Source of the DNA: an uncultured bacterium
GTDB lineage: Bacteria > Spirochaetota > Leptospiria > Leptospirales > Leptonemataceae
Length of the DNA stretch: 64,000 bases
Assembly (NCBI GenBank): GCA_937928085.1
Contig: CALFVU010000006.1
Span: 1-64,000 of the forward strand
Direction of reading: 5' to 3'
Shown: piece by piece, positions 21,268-30,668 of the stretch
Numbering within the stretch: position 1 is the stretch's first letter
Layout: each line of letters begins with the position of its first letter
Notes under the pieces: generated by a model
Told to the model about the DNA's origin: nothing
The model's database searches: none
Seen by the model: the letters and a program-made list of their open reading frames with translations, nothing else
Made by a program: the position numbers and the translations under genes

Positions 21268-21950
21268 ATAAGGCTATTGTGTTATTAAGTGGCGGAATTG
21301 ATTCAGTAACGACTCTATATTTAGCGAAAAAAAAATTTAAGATTCTTGCCCTTATATTTGATTATGGACAAAAGCATAAATACGAAATTCGTTTAGCTAA
21401 AAAACACTGTCAATTAACAGATAGCGAATTGATTATTATCCAGATTAACAATCAAATCTTTAAAAATAACGCTTTAGTAAATCCAGAAATCGAAGTACCT
21501 AAAAATCGAAAATTAGATTCTAAAGAAATACCCATTACATATGTACCAGGAAGAAATTTATTATTTTTGTCTTATGCTATAGCAATTGCAGAATCCAGAA
21601 ATATTAGGGATATTTTTATTGGTGTAAATATTATAGATTATTCTGGATATCCCGATTGTAGACCTAAATTTATCCGTTCATTTGAAAAAACAGCAAATTT
21701 GGCAACTAAGATGGGAGTTTCTGGAAATTGCTTTCAGATTCATACTCCTTTGTTATACAAAAATAAATCCGAGATTATCCAAATAGGCTTAAAGAATAAT
21801 CTTGATTATTCATTAACTTCAAGCTGTTATCAACCAGCTCTGAATGGAAAACCCTGTTTAGAATGTGATAGTTGTCAAATTCGATTAAAAGCTTTCAAAA
21901 AAATTGGAATGGAAGATCCTTTGTTAAAAAAATATAAATTGAATCTTTAA
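21264..21950 (+). CDS. queC: 7-cyano-7-deazaguanine synthase QueC
   Basis: 'VLLSGGIDSVTTLYLA', 'YVPGRNLLFLSYAIAIAE', 'SCYQP...KPCLECDSCQIRLKAF'. Confidence 0.95.
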   Translation: MNKAIVLLSGGIDSVTTLYLAKKKFKILALIFDYGQKHKYEIRLAKKHCQLTDSELIIIQINNQIFKNNALVNPEIEVPKNRKLDSKEIPITYVPGRNLLFLSYAIAIAESRNIRDIFIGVNIIDYSGYPDCRPKFIRSFEKTANLATKMGVSGNCFQIHTPLLYKNKSEIIQIGLKNNLDYSLTSSCYQPALNGKPCLECDSCQIRLKAFKKIGMEDPLLKKYKLNL

Positions 21951-23689
21951 ACAAATTCTTTTATTCTTCTGTGCTTTGCTAAATAAAGGGGAGTTCGGAA
22001 ATTTCTAATTTTATAGACAAAATAATATCTTGCAATATGATACGAAGGATCAAACCCAAAAAAATTTTTTTTAAGTTGTTCTAATTCTTCGTTTTTATAA
22101 TCTTGTAAAGGTTTTTGAGATTCATCTTCTTCCCTTTGTTTTTTTTTATTAAATAAAAATGTGTTGTAATCTATCGATTTTATAAATTTTTTTATATAAA
22201 CTTTTATATTTTCTTCGAAATTATTGACATCTCCTTCTATTTCTTTGTCAATAAATCCTAATTCTTTTGCTTTTTTCGTACTAATTGGTAATCTCAAATC
22301 GATAATTTTTTTTATATTTTCTTTTGATACTCGTTTTGGTAATAAGTATGTCCAAAATTCTGAACCATAGAGATTTCCCATCGATTTATAATGGGGATTT
22401 AAAATAATACCTTTTCTTGCCAATATGAAATCACAACTTAAAGCTAAATAACATCCTCCTGCACCAGCATTTCCCCTAAATACAGAAATTGTTATATGTT
22501 CAATATCTTTGATAATGACCTCGCATAAATCATCCATTTTAAGGATGTTATTCCATGACTCTAGTGCTGGCGACTTAGAATTTTCAATTATATTGAGATG
22601 AATCCCATTCGAAAAAAAATCTTCGCCTCCCATCAATACAATCACATCAATTTTTTTATTTTTTAATTCTAAGTAAGCATTTTTTAACTTTTCACATTGT
22701 TCTCTGCTCATTGCACCATTATAAAAATTAAAATATAAATAACCAATATTCTCTTCTATGACATAATAAATTTCTTGAAAAGTTCCTTCTTCTTTAGAAA
22801 AACCAATCTTGATTTCTGGAATTTTTTCAGCTATTTCGGGAATAACATAACAAGAAGGAAGCTTAAGCGTAGGTAAATCTTTTTTTAACTTCATTGTTTG
22901 AATCCAAATTGCACCGTCTAAAGTTTTTCTTAAAATCGCATGATCTCTTTTTGCAAGAAATTCACCTGGTTTTCTATTTTTAAATTCTTTAAGAAGTTGC
23001 TTTTCTTCAAAGGCATTAAAGAGATAAATTTTTTTATCTTCTATTTCTTCTAAAACACCGGGAAAACCATCTGAAGCATATATTTTTTTTAGTATAGTTT
23101 TGGTAAGATCTTTTTCCCAATGTATTTTTCGTTGATCTTGCTTTAGATAAGGATTCCATTTTCCTTTAATCTCTGGTTTTGTATAATCTAATGGTTCTGG
23201 TAAAATTCCATATTGAAGTTTTTCTAAAGCCGAAAAAATTCCTTTTATTGCACAATCAGAAACTTCATTTCTATAAATAGAGCTTTTTTTTGCAAATCTC
23301 ATTGGAAATTCAAAAGATGCCCAGATATCTCCTGCATCCCAATCCATACTTGCTTCTATGATAGTTACACCCCAAATTTTTTCTTCGTTTAGAATTGCAT
23401 AATCTAATGATGAAGGTCCTCGATCTCCTTTAATACCCGGATGTACGATCCAACATAAAACCTTTTCAAATATTTCTTTAGGAATTGCACTTTTTAAATA
23501 AGGTGCTATGATTAAATCGGGTTGAAACAATTCTACAGCTTCTTTTGTAAGATCTGAATTGATATCAAACTCTATGGATACATCGTAACCATTTTCTTCT
23601 AACTCTACAAATATTCTTTGAGTTAAACTTTGGAAACTATCTGTTAATAATAATATTTTTTTGATATGATTCTTGTATATATATTTCAT
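21947..23689 (-). CDS. hypX: Hydrogenase maturation factor HypX/HoxX (formyltransferase + enoyl-CoA hydratase-like)
   Basis: 'VHPGIKGDRGPSSLDYAIL', 'GVTIIEASMDWDAGDIWAS', 'GGEDFFSNGIHLNIIENSKSPALESWNNILKMDDL'; probable start MKYIYKNHIKKILLLTDSF. Confidence 0.9.
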   Translation of the reverse strand: MKYIYKNHIKKILLLTDSFQSLTQRIFVELEENGYDVSIEFDINSDLTKEAVELFQPDLIIAPYLKSAIPKEIFEKVLCWIVHPGIKGDRGPSSLDYAILNEEKIWGVTIIEASMDWDAGDIWASFEFPMRFAKKSSIYRNEVSDCAIKGIFSALEKLQYGILPEPLDYTKPEIKGKWNPYLKQDQRKIHWEKDLTKTILKKIYASDGFPGVLEEIEDKKIYLFNAFEEKQLLKEFKNRKPGEFLAKRDHAILRKTLDGAIWIQTMKLKKDLPTLKLPSCYVIPEIAEKIPEIKIGFSKEEGTFQEIYYVIEENIGYLYFNFYNGAMSREQCEKLKNAYLELKNKKIDVIVLMGGEDFFSNGIHLNIIENSKSPALESWNNILKMDDLCEVIIKDIEHITISVFRGNAGAGGCYLALSCDFILARKGIILNPHYKSMGNLYGSEFWTYLLPKRVSKENIKKIIDLRLPISTKKAKELGFIDKEIEGDVNNFEENIKVYIKKFIKSIDYNTFLFNKKKQREEDESQKPLQDYKNEELEQLKKNFFGFDPSYHIARYYFVYKIRNFRTPLYLAKHRRIKEFV

Positions 23690-24809
23690 TTGTCTGTTCA
23701 AAGTTTTTATATAAATAATAAGCAGCACATGCTCCTTCTGAAGAAACCATACAAGAACCAATTGGATTTTCAGGTGTACAAGCAGTACCAAAAATCGGAC
23801 ATTCATTAGGTTTTTTTAGACCTCTAAGTACATGACCACAAATACAAGCTTTGTTTTCTTTAGGTTTTGATAATTCTATTTTAAATTTTGCTTCTCCGTC
23901 AAATTGACTATATAGTTCTTGAATTTGAAGTGCACTATAAGGAATAGTACCTAAACCACGCCATTTAAATTCCTTTCTTAGCTCAAAAACTTCAGAAACT
24001 AATTTTTTGGCTATGATATTTCCTTCTTTTGTAACAGCACGTGATAGTTCATTGATCAATATTGGATTTTTTTTGTTTATATTTCTTACTAGATAAAGAA
24101 TGGATAATAACAAATCTTCGGGTTCAAATCCAGAGATAGCTACTGGCTTTTGAAACTCCTCGACAAAATATTCATAAGGTTCATAACCAATAATGGTACT
24201 TACATGTCCCGGACCGATAAAGGCATCTATGGGTACTGAATTCATTTCTCTGAGTTCAGGAGAATTCAAAATGTGTTGAATTGCAGATGGGGTCAACACA
24301 TGATTACAGATAACGGATATGTTTCTTATATTATCTTGCTCTATAGTTTTTAATAATACTGCGGTTTGTGGAGTTGTTGTTTCAAATCCCAAAGCAAAAA
24401 AAATTATTTCTTTTTTAGGATTTTCTTTTGCAATTTTTATAGTTTCTAAACAAGAATATACCATTCGAATATCATAACCCTCTGAACGAAGATGTAACAG
24501 ACTTTTACGGTTACTTCCCGGAACTCTTAGTAAATCTCCATAAGAACAAAAAATACTATTTGGTATTTTTGCTAATTCTAAAGCATAGTCAATTCTTTCA
24601 ATTGGTAAAACGCAAACAGGGCAACCCGGTCCGTGTACCATTTCTATTTCTTTGGGAAGTAAATCAATAATACCATATTTTAATAATGAGTGTGTATGCC
24701 CTCCACAAAATTCCATAATATAGTATTTTCTGTCTTTTTGGACTTCGTTTTGAATTCTTTGAACCAAATTACGAACTTTATCTTTTTGAAAAAATGCAAG
24801 AGTTTTCAT
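23637..24809 (-). CDS. hypD: Hydrogenase maturation protein HypD
   Basis: 'MEFCGGHTHSLLKYGIIDLLPKEIEMVHGPGCPVCVLP', 'NHVLTPSAIQHIL'. Confidence 0.96.
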   Translation of the reverse strand: MKTLAFFQKDKVRNLVQRIQNEVQKDRKYYIMEFCGGHTHSLLKYGIIDLLPKEIEMVHGPGCPVCVLPIERIDYALELAKIPNSIFCSYGDLLRVPGSNRKSLLHLRSEGYDIRMVYSCLETIKIAKENPKKEIIFFALGFETTTPQTAVLLKTIEQDNIRNISVICNHVLTPSAIQHILNSPELREMNSVPIDAFIGPGHVSTIIGYEPYEYFVEEFQKPVAISGFEPEDLLLSILYLVRNINKKNPILINELSRAVTKEGNIIAKKLVSEVFELRKEFKWRGLGTIPYSALQIQELYSQFDGEAKFKIELSKPKENKACICGHVLRGLKKPNECPIFGTACTPENPIGSCMVSSEGACAAYYLYKNFEQTNEIYIQESYQKNIIINR

Positions 24810-25495
24810 AAATTCATATATTTAATTTGATGATTTTCTATAATCCAGAGACCTAATTCTTCTATTCCTACACTTGTTTTTGCTGAGATTTGAAAAATTT
24901 TTGAGTCCGGATTAATCTGTTTTATATTGGTGATGATTTGATTCATATCAGTTTCTAAGATAGGTGCCAAATCGATTTTATTGATAATTGCACTTTGGGT
25001 TTTTCTAAAAATCCCTGGATATTTTAATGGTTTATCTTCGCCTTCTGTTACCGAAAGGATTACAAGATTTTTATCTGAACCTGTATCGTAACTTGCAGGA
25101 CATATTAAATTCCCTACGTTCTCGATTAAAATTATATCAATTTCTTCTTCTTTTAATTCTTCAATAGCGCCTAAAATCACATTCGAAGCTAAATGACAGC
25201 TTCCTCCAAATCTTGATGTATTGATTAATGCTATAGGAATGTTATGATGCTGCAACTTTTTAGCATCATTATCAGTTTGGACATCTCCTTCTATAATTCC
25301 AATTTTATATCCTTTAGAAAGTAAAAAAGGGATTAATTTATCTAACAAAGTAGTTTTTCCAGAACCTGGAGAGCTCATAAAATTAAACATTGACTGTTTT
25401 TTTGAAACAAGAATTTCTCGAATCGTATTTGCTAATTGGTTGTTTTTTTCCATTACATTCTTAACAATTTTTATTTCTTTTAATATTGTTTCCAT
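24806..25495 (-). CDS. hypB: Hydrogenase nickel-incorporation GTPase HypB
   Basis: 'NFMSSPGSGKTTLLDKLIP', 'GDVQTDNDAKKL', 'ENVGNLICPASYDTGSDKNLVILSVTEGEDKPLKYPGIF'. Confidence 0.96.
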   Translation of the reverse strand: METILKEIKIVKNVMEKNNQLANTIREILVSKKQSMFNFMSSPGSGKTTLLDKLIPFLLSKGYKIGIIEGDVQTDNDAKKLQHHNIPIALINTSRFGGSCHLASNVILGAIEELKEEEIDIILIENVGNLICPASYDTGSDKNLVILSVTEGEDKPLKYPGIFRKTQSAIINKIDLAPILETDMNQIITNIKQINPDSKIFQISAKTSVGIEELGLWIIENHQIKYMNL

Positions 25496-25507
25496 AAAGT
25501 AACTCCT

Positions 25508-25843
25508 TTAATCGTATATAATGATTTTATCTATAAACATTTCTTGACCTTCGATAATTTCTAACCCATTGTTACATTTAGGGCAAAGAAAAAATAAATC
25601 ATCAATTGAATATTTAGTTTTGCATTGTATACATTTTCCTATTAAAGGTTGATATTCAATCTTTAACTCTGCTTCGTTTAAATTCTGATAATCCATTTTT
25701 ATTATATCAAAATAAAACATTAAAGAATCTGCTACGATTTGATCAATTTTGCTTAACTTTAAGTGGATTTCTTTTACTATTTTATGATTTGACTCTTCTA
25801 TAGCAATTTCTACAATCGTTTTTGCAATACCCAACTCGTGCAT
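25508..25843 (-). CDS. hypA: Hydrogenase nickel metallochaperone HypA
   Basis: MHELGIAKTIVEIAIEE..., Zn site CIQC...CPKC; start chosen at MHELG. Confidence 0.92.
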   Translation of the reverse strand: MHELGIAKTIVEIAIEESNHKIVKEIHLKLSKIDQIVADSLMFYFDIIKMDYQNLNEAELKIEYQPLIGKCIQCKTKYSIDDLFFLCPKCNNGLEIIEGQEMFIDKIIIYD

Positions 25844-25844
25844 T

Positions 25845-26849
25845 TTAGCAGATTCTTGGCAATATTTCATTTGATAACATATCCAACATTCGTTTTCCGC
25901 CTATGTTTGTTTTTAGGACAACTTTTGATGGATAACGGTTAGTGACTTCTCCAATTACAGAGGAATCTTTGGAAATTTCAAAATTTTTTAAAATTGATAT
26001 TGCTTTTTCTACTTCTTCTTCTGCAAGAATACAAACAAATCTACCTTCGCAAGCCAAATGAAATACCTCTAATCCCAATATATCACAAACACCTTTTACT
26101 TCCTCTTTTATAGGAACTTTTTCCTCCCAAATTTCGATTCCCCAATTTTGATTTCTTACAAACTCATTGAGTACAGTTGCTACACCACCTCTTGTAGGAT
26201 CTCTTATAATTTTTATAGTTTTACAAGAGCTTAATAAATTTTGAATTACAAAATTTATTGAATTACAATCACTTTTAATATCGACATTAAAATCCAAAGA
26301 GTTTCTTAAAAGGTAAAGAGAAGCTCCATGATCGCCCATTGTTCCTGAGAGAATTACTTTATCTTTTTCCTTCACTGTGCCTAGCCCTGTGGGAATATTC
26401 TCTAACAAAACTCCGATGCCTGTTGTAGAAATAAAAATTTCGTCAATTTCTCCCTTTGGTACAACTTTAGTATCACCTGCAATAAATTCTACTTGATTAT
26501 ATTCTAATTCTTTCTTCATAGATTCTAAGATTTTTTGCAAATTAAGTATAGAAAAACCTTCTTCTATAATAAAACTTGCAGTAATAAAAAGAGGTTTCGC
26601 TCCAACAACAGACAGATCGTTGATCGTGCCTGTAATGGCAAGCTTTCCAATATCTCCCCCTGAAAAGAAAATAGGTTTAATTACATGGGCATCTGTAGTA
26701 ATTGCTATTTTTTGATTTTCTATAAAAACTTTTGCGCTATCTTCTAATTGGAAATTGTTGTGATTTAAATATTTTAAAAAAACATTATGAATTAATTCTT
26801 GAGTTTGTTTTCCTCCATTTCCCTGTGTTATATGGATATAAGGATTCAT
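25845..26849 (-). CDS. hypE: Hydrogenase expression/formation protein HypE
   Basis: 'ITQGNGGKQTQELI', 'DPTRGGVATVLNEF', C-terminal 'NEILPRIC'. Confidence 0.96.
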   Translation of the reverse strand: MNPYIHITQGNGGKQTQELIHNVFLKYLNHNNFQLEDSAKVFIENQKIAITTDAHVIKPIFFSGGDIGKLAITGTINDLSVVGAKPLFITASFIIEEGFSILNLQKILESMKKELEYNQVEFIAGDTKVVPKGEIDEIFISTTGIGVLLENIPTGLGTVKEKDKVILSGTMGDHGASLYLLRNSLDFNVDIKSDCNSINFVIQNLLSSCKTIKIIRDPTRGGVATVLNEFVRNQNWGIEIWEEKVPIKEEVKGVCDILGLEVFHLACEGRFVCILAEEEVEKAISILKNFEISKDSSVIGEVTNRYPSKVVLKTNIGGKRMLDMLSNEILPRIC

Positions 26850-27136
26850 ATTTCTTTATTAAATTTAATAAATTGAGTTTCTTTAGAATTTAGATCAAAT
26901 TCTTCCGGGAAAAGCTCTTCTCTTATCTTACTTTCTTCTTCTAAAATTTCCATAGTTTTGTAAAACTCTTCTTCATCAATTTTTTGTATTGCAAAACCAG
27001 TGTGCACTAAGACATAATCACCAACTTGAATTGGACTTACTAAAGAAATGTTGATTTTTTTCTTGACTCCTTTGTATTCTACTATGGCAGACTCTCCTTC
27101 TAAGGAAATGATTTTCATGGGAATAGCTAGACACAT
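26846..27136 (-). CDS. hypC: HypC/HupF hydrogenase chaperone
   Basis: MCLAIPMKIISLEGESAIVEYKGVKKKI...VGDYVLVHTGFAIQKID. Confidence 0.95.
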   Translation of the reverse strand: MCLAIPMKIISLEGESAIVEYKGVKKKINISLVSPIQVGDYVLVHTGFAIQKIDEEEFYKTMEILEEESKIREELFPEEFDLNSKETQFIKFNKEI

Positions 27137-27145
27137 AACTAACTC

Positions 27146-29518
27146 CTAATCTGATATCAGTGCATTTGAAATTACTATTTGACCCAGAGATATATTTTCA
27201 TCATTTGGCGAAAGTTCTTTATGAAAGTATACTTCGTAATTTTGAACGGTTAATTTTTCGTAAAATGTCTCTAATAAATATTGATTCTGAAAGCACCCAC
27301 CTGAGAGCACAACTTTATTGATTTTTGTTTCTTTTCTTAAAACATTTAACATTTCAATAAATCCAAAAACTATGGCATTATGGAATTTCATTGATATTTT
27401 AGATAAGTCTAAGTTTTGTTTTATGTCAAGCAATAAATTTCTTATAATATATCTCCAATCAAGGTATAGTATGTTGTTTGAATGTTTGTAGATTTTGTAT
27501 TCGTAAAAATCATTTTTATTAAATTCTTTAGCATAATATAATACTTGTTCCAAAGCAATTGCTGGATGACCTTCGTAATCAGATGCTTCACATAATCCTA
27601 GAAAATATGAAATTCCATCAAATAATCTTCCACAACTCGTTGCTTCATAAATCTGAATTTTTTTACTTACTAATTGTTCATAGAATTTTAAATTTTTTAT
27701 TTTTAAAAGCATTTTGCTGAATTCTTTTATAAAATCCAAAAAATTATATTGCGGATAAAAAGTTTTATATACCTCGTATGCTAAAGCAAAAGCAATTCTT
27801 TCTATCTCTTTTGTAGCTTTGTCTCCACCTATAAGGTATATAGGATGAATACTTCCCATATGTTGAAAGTTTTTATACGTTGTCAAATATACTTCTGCAC
27901 CGCAAATTAAAGAATGATTTTTGGTGATTCCATAGCCAAGACCGTCTAAAGCTAAGCCAAGGACTGGTTCTTGAATTTCGTTTTCAAACATACAAGAAAC
28001 GATGTGAGCATGATGGTGTTGAATCATCAATATTTTTGTATTAGAGAAATTTTCTTTAGCCCATTTGTTTGTAACAAAATTTGGGTGATAATCAATGGCA
28101 ACGTACTCAGGATTAAAATAATATAATTTTTTAAATAATTCTACAGTTTTTAAGTGGTGTTCGAAAGTTTCTATGTTTTCTAAATCCCCTATGTAAGGAG
28201 ATACGATGATTTGATTTTTTTTTGTGATAGCAATTGTATTTTTTAGTTCAGCACCTAAGGCTAAAATTGAAAATTTAGTGTTTAATTGAAAAGATTTAGG
28301 GCAATAACCTCTACTTTTTCTATGAAAAATTATAAAATTTTTACTTTTAGAAATTACTGAATCATCACAATAATTTATAATTGCTCTGTCGTGAGATAAA
28401 ATATAATCAGCAAGTTTAAATAAATTTTCCCAATCTTCTTTGTAGATAATAGGTTCCGAAGAAATGTTTGCACTCGTCATAACTAAAGGTTTTTTATAAA
28501 AATGAATAATTAAAAAATGTAGAGGTGTATATGGTAGAAAAACACCCAAAAAATTTTGATGACCTGGTATAATTTTTTTAGATATAGAGATTTCTTTTTT
28601 TAATTTTAATAGGACTATAGGAGCTTCTTCGGATTGTAATAACTCTTCTTCTTTAGAATCCATCCAACAATAGTGACGAATAGATTCAATGTCTGGAAAC
28701 ATAACTGCAAAGGGTTTATAATTTCTTTTTTTTCTGATTCGCAGTTTTTCTATAGTATCTTCATGCTCTATACTACATGCAATATGGTACCCCCCTATAC
28801 CCTTGATTGCTAAAATGTTGCCATTTTCTAATAATTTAGCGATCGATTGAAAAAGTGATTCATAATCTGTTACGTTTTTTTGAATGGGTTTTATGTTTGT
28901 TATATCTTCTTTTGATAATAAAAAAAGTCTTGGACCGCAACTAGGACAACAAGTAGGTTCTGCGTGAAATCTTCTATTTTGAGGATCATGATATTCTTTT
29001 TTACATTCTTCGCACATTAAAAAAGAATTCATAGAGGTATGAATGCGATCGTAAGGGTGTTCAAAAATGATTGAAAATCTAGGACCACAATTGGTGCAAT
29101 TCGTAAAAGGGTATAAAAATCTTCGATCATTAGGATTTTGTATCTCATTTTTGCAATCTTCGCAGATCGAAATATCTGGTAAAATATCCGAAGAAATAGA
29201 ATTAATTTTTTCACTTTTTTTAATCAAAAAATCAGTTTCTGAAATCAATTCTAAATCTTTAATCTTGATTGATTGTATTTTAGCCAATTTTGGTTTTTTG
29301 ATTTCGATATTTCTAAGAAATTTCTTGATATCCTCTACTTTTCCCTGAACTTCAATAAGAACTTTGCCCGATTGATTGAGCACAAAACCTGTTAACTTAT
29401 GTTCTTTTGCTAAACGATAAATAAAAGGGCGAAATCCAATTCCTTGTACATATCCTTGTATTTCGATTTGTTTTCTTGTTAGAGTTGGTTCAGTTGATGG
29501 ATATAGTGCTGGATTCAT
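27146..29518 (-). CDS. hypF: Carbamoyltransferase HypF
   Basis: Acylphosphatase domain 'GYVQGIGFRPFIYRLA', two zinc fingers (CEDC...CTNC, CEEC...CPSC), YrdC-like and carbamoyltransferase domains. Confidence 0.95.
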   Translation of the reverse strand: MNPALYPSTEPTLTRKQIEIQGYVQGIGFRPFIYRLAKEHKLTGFVLNQSGKVLIEVQGKVEDIKKFLRNIEIKKPKLAKIQSIKIKDLELISETDFLIKKSEKINSISSDILPDISICEDCKNEIQNPNDRRFLYPFTNCTNCGPRFSIIFEHPYDRIHTSMNSFLMCEECKKEYHDPQNRRFHAEPTCCPSCGPRLFLLSKEDITNIKPIQKNVTDYESLFQSIAKLLENGNILAIKGIGGYHIACSIEHEDTIEKLRIRKKRNYKPFAVMFPDIESIRHYCWMDSKEEELLQSEEAPIVLLKLKKEISISKKIIPGHQNFLGVFLPYTPLHFLIIHFYKKPLVMTSANISSEPIIYKEDWENLFKLADYILSHDRAIINYCDDSVISKSKNFIIFHRKSRGYCPKSFQLNTKFSILALGAELKNTIAITKKNQIIVSPYIGDLENIETFEHHLKTVELFKKLYYFNPEYVAIDYHPNFVTNKWAKENFSNTKILMIQHHHAHIVSCMFENEIQEPVLGLALDGLGYGITKNHSLICGAEVYLTTYKNFQHMGSIHPIYLIGGDKATKEIERIAFALAYEVYKTFYPQYNFLDFIKEFSKMLLKIKNLKFYEQLVSKKIQIYEATSCGRLFDGISYFLGLCEASDYEGHPAIALEQVLYYAKEFNKNDFYEYKIYKHSNNILYLDWRYIIRNLLLDIKQNLDLSKISMKFHNAIVFGFIEMLNVLRKETKINKVVLSGGCFQNQYLLETFYEKLTVQNYEVYFHKELSPNDENISLGQIVISNALISD

Positions 29519-29984
29519 TTAATAAGTCATAGATTTCTTTTTTGACAGCCTCGTAGATTTCGCTAAACTTTCTTTGCATTTCTTCTGATAGATGAATGCT
29601 TAAAGTTTCAGGAACTTCTTTTATGCTAATTGTGATTAATACAATTTGGGGTAATTCTTTACCTGTTAAATAAAATGTATCTAATAAGTCTTTTAGTCCT
29701 ACATCATGAGCGGTAAGAGTGCGAGGATAATCCGAAGAATACTTTGGCAATAGTTTCTTAACTGTTCCTAATGGATTATTATCTTTAGTAGCATCCAAGA
29801 TCAATATTTTTTTTGCATTATGAAAGTATTCCAAAAGGTGAAAGCCTCCAACTCCTCCATCAAGGAGTTGGACACAAGATGGGAGATTTTCTTTTTCAAG
29901 GTGGTGAATCAGATGCACACCGATTCCTTCATCTCCCATTAAAAAATTTCCTATGCCTAATACTAAAAGTTGGTTTGAGTTCAT
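29490..29984 (-). CDS. Hydrogenase maturation protease (HyaD/HupD family)
   Basis: 'VLGIGNFLMGDEGIGVHLIHHLE', 'LLDGGVGGFHLLEYFHNAKKILILDAT'. Confidence 0.92.
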   Translation of the reverse strand: MNSNQLLVLGIGNFLMGDEGIGVHLIHHLEKENLPSCVQLLDGGVGGFHLLEYFHNAKKILILDATKDNNPLGTVKKLLPKYSSDYPRTLTAHDVGLKDLLDTFYLTGKELPQIVLITISIKEVPETLSIHLSEEMQRKFSEIYEAVKKEIYDLLNESSTISIN

Positions 29985-30658
29985 TCTTTTTCTTTAGGAA
30001 TAAATTTCCAACCGCTTACAATTGAAGACATTGTACCTCTTCCTTCTATATAGTCATGATAAAACACTATATAGACATGTATCATAAAAAAAATAATAAA
30101 GAACCAAGTAGTTATGTGATGAATCATTCTTATATTATATTCACCACCAAATAAAGGAACTAACCAGGTAAATAATTTAGGTAACCAAAAATTACTCATC
30201 TGAGAGTAATAAGCAAATCCTGTTGCTAATTGTAGTACTGTTACGAGAAAAAAAATCCAATATGATAAAATTGCTAGAGGATTATGTCCTAATGAAATTT
30301 TACCTTCTAATTGATATAAAGTAATATCTACTTTTAAAACTTCCTTTAATTCTTCTCGCTTTGCTTTTGAAAAAGGATTCCAATTTTTCCATTGAACATA
30401 TTCGGAACCTACAAATCCCCAATAGATTCGAAATATAAAATTAAATACCCATACATAAGCTAAAATAAAGTGGATCATGCGTACTTTTCCAAACCAGAAT
30501 TGTTCCGAAGCTTCTAATTCAGAAAGAATTGCTGGTGGATTTCCGATAAGAAATCCGGTTATTATTAATCCTATAATACAAACAAAATTGATCCAATGAA
30601 AAGCTCGTATGGGAAATTCCCATACGTATTTTTTTTCATAAATTTTATCATGATGCAT
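29981..30658 (-). CDS. Ni/Fe-hydrogenase b-type cytochrome subunit (HyaC-like)
   Basis: 'VWEFPIRAFHWINFVCIIGLIITGFLIGNPP', conserved TM histidines, 'HHITTWFFIIFFMIHVYIVFYHDYIEGRGTMSSIVSGWKF'. Confidence 0.93.
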   Translation of the reverse strand: MHHDKIYEKKYVWEFPIRAFHWINFVCIIGLIITGFLIGNPPAILSELEASEQFWFGKVRMIHFILAYVWVFNFIFRIYWGFVGSEYVQWKNWNPFSKAKREELKEVLKVDITLYQLEGKISLGHNPLAILSYWIFFLVTVLQLATGFAYYSQMSNFWLPKLFTWLVPLFGGEYNIRMIHHITTWFFIIFFMIHVYIVFYHDYIEGRGTMSSIVSGWKFIPKEKE

Positions 30659-30668
30659 AAATTCCTCC

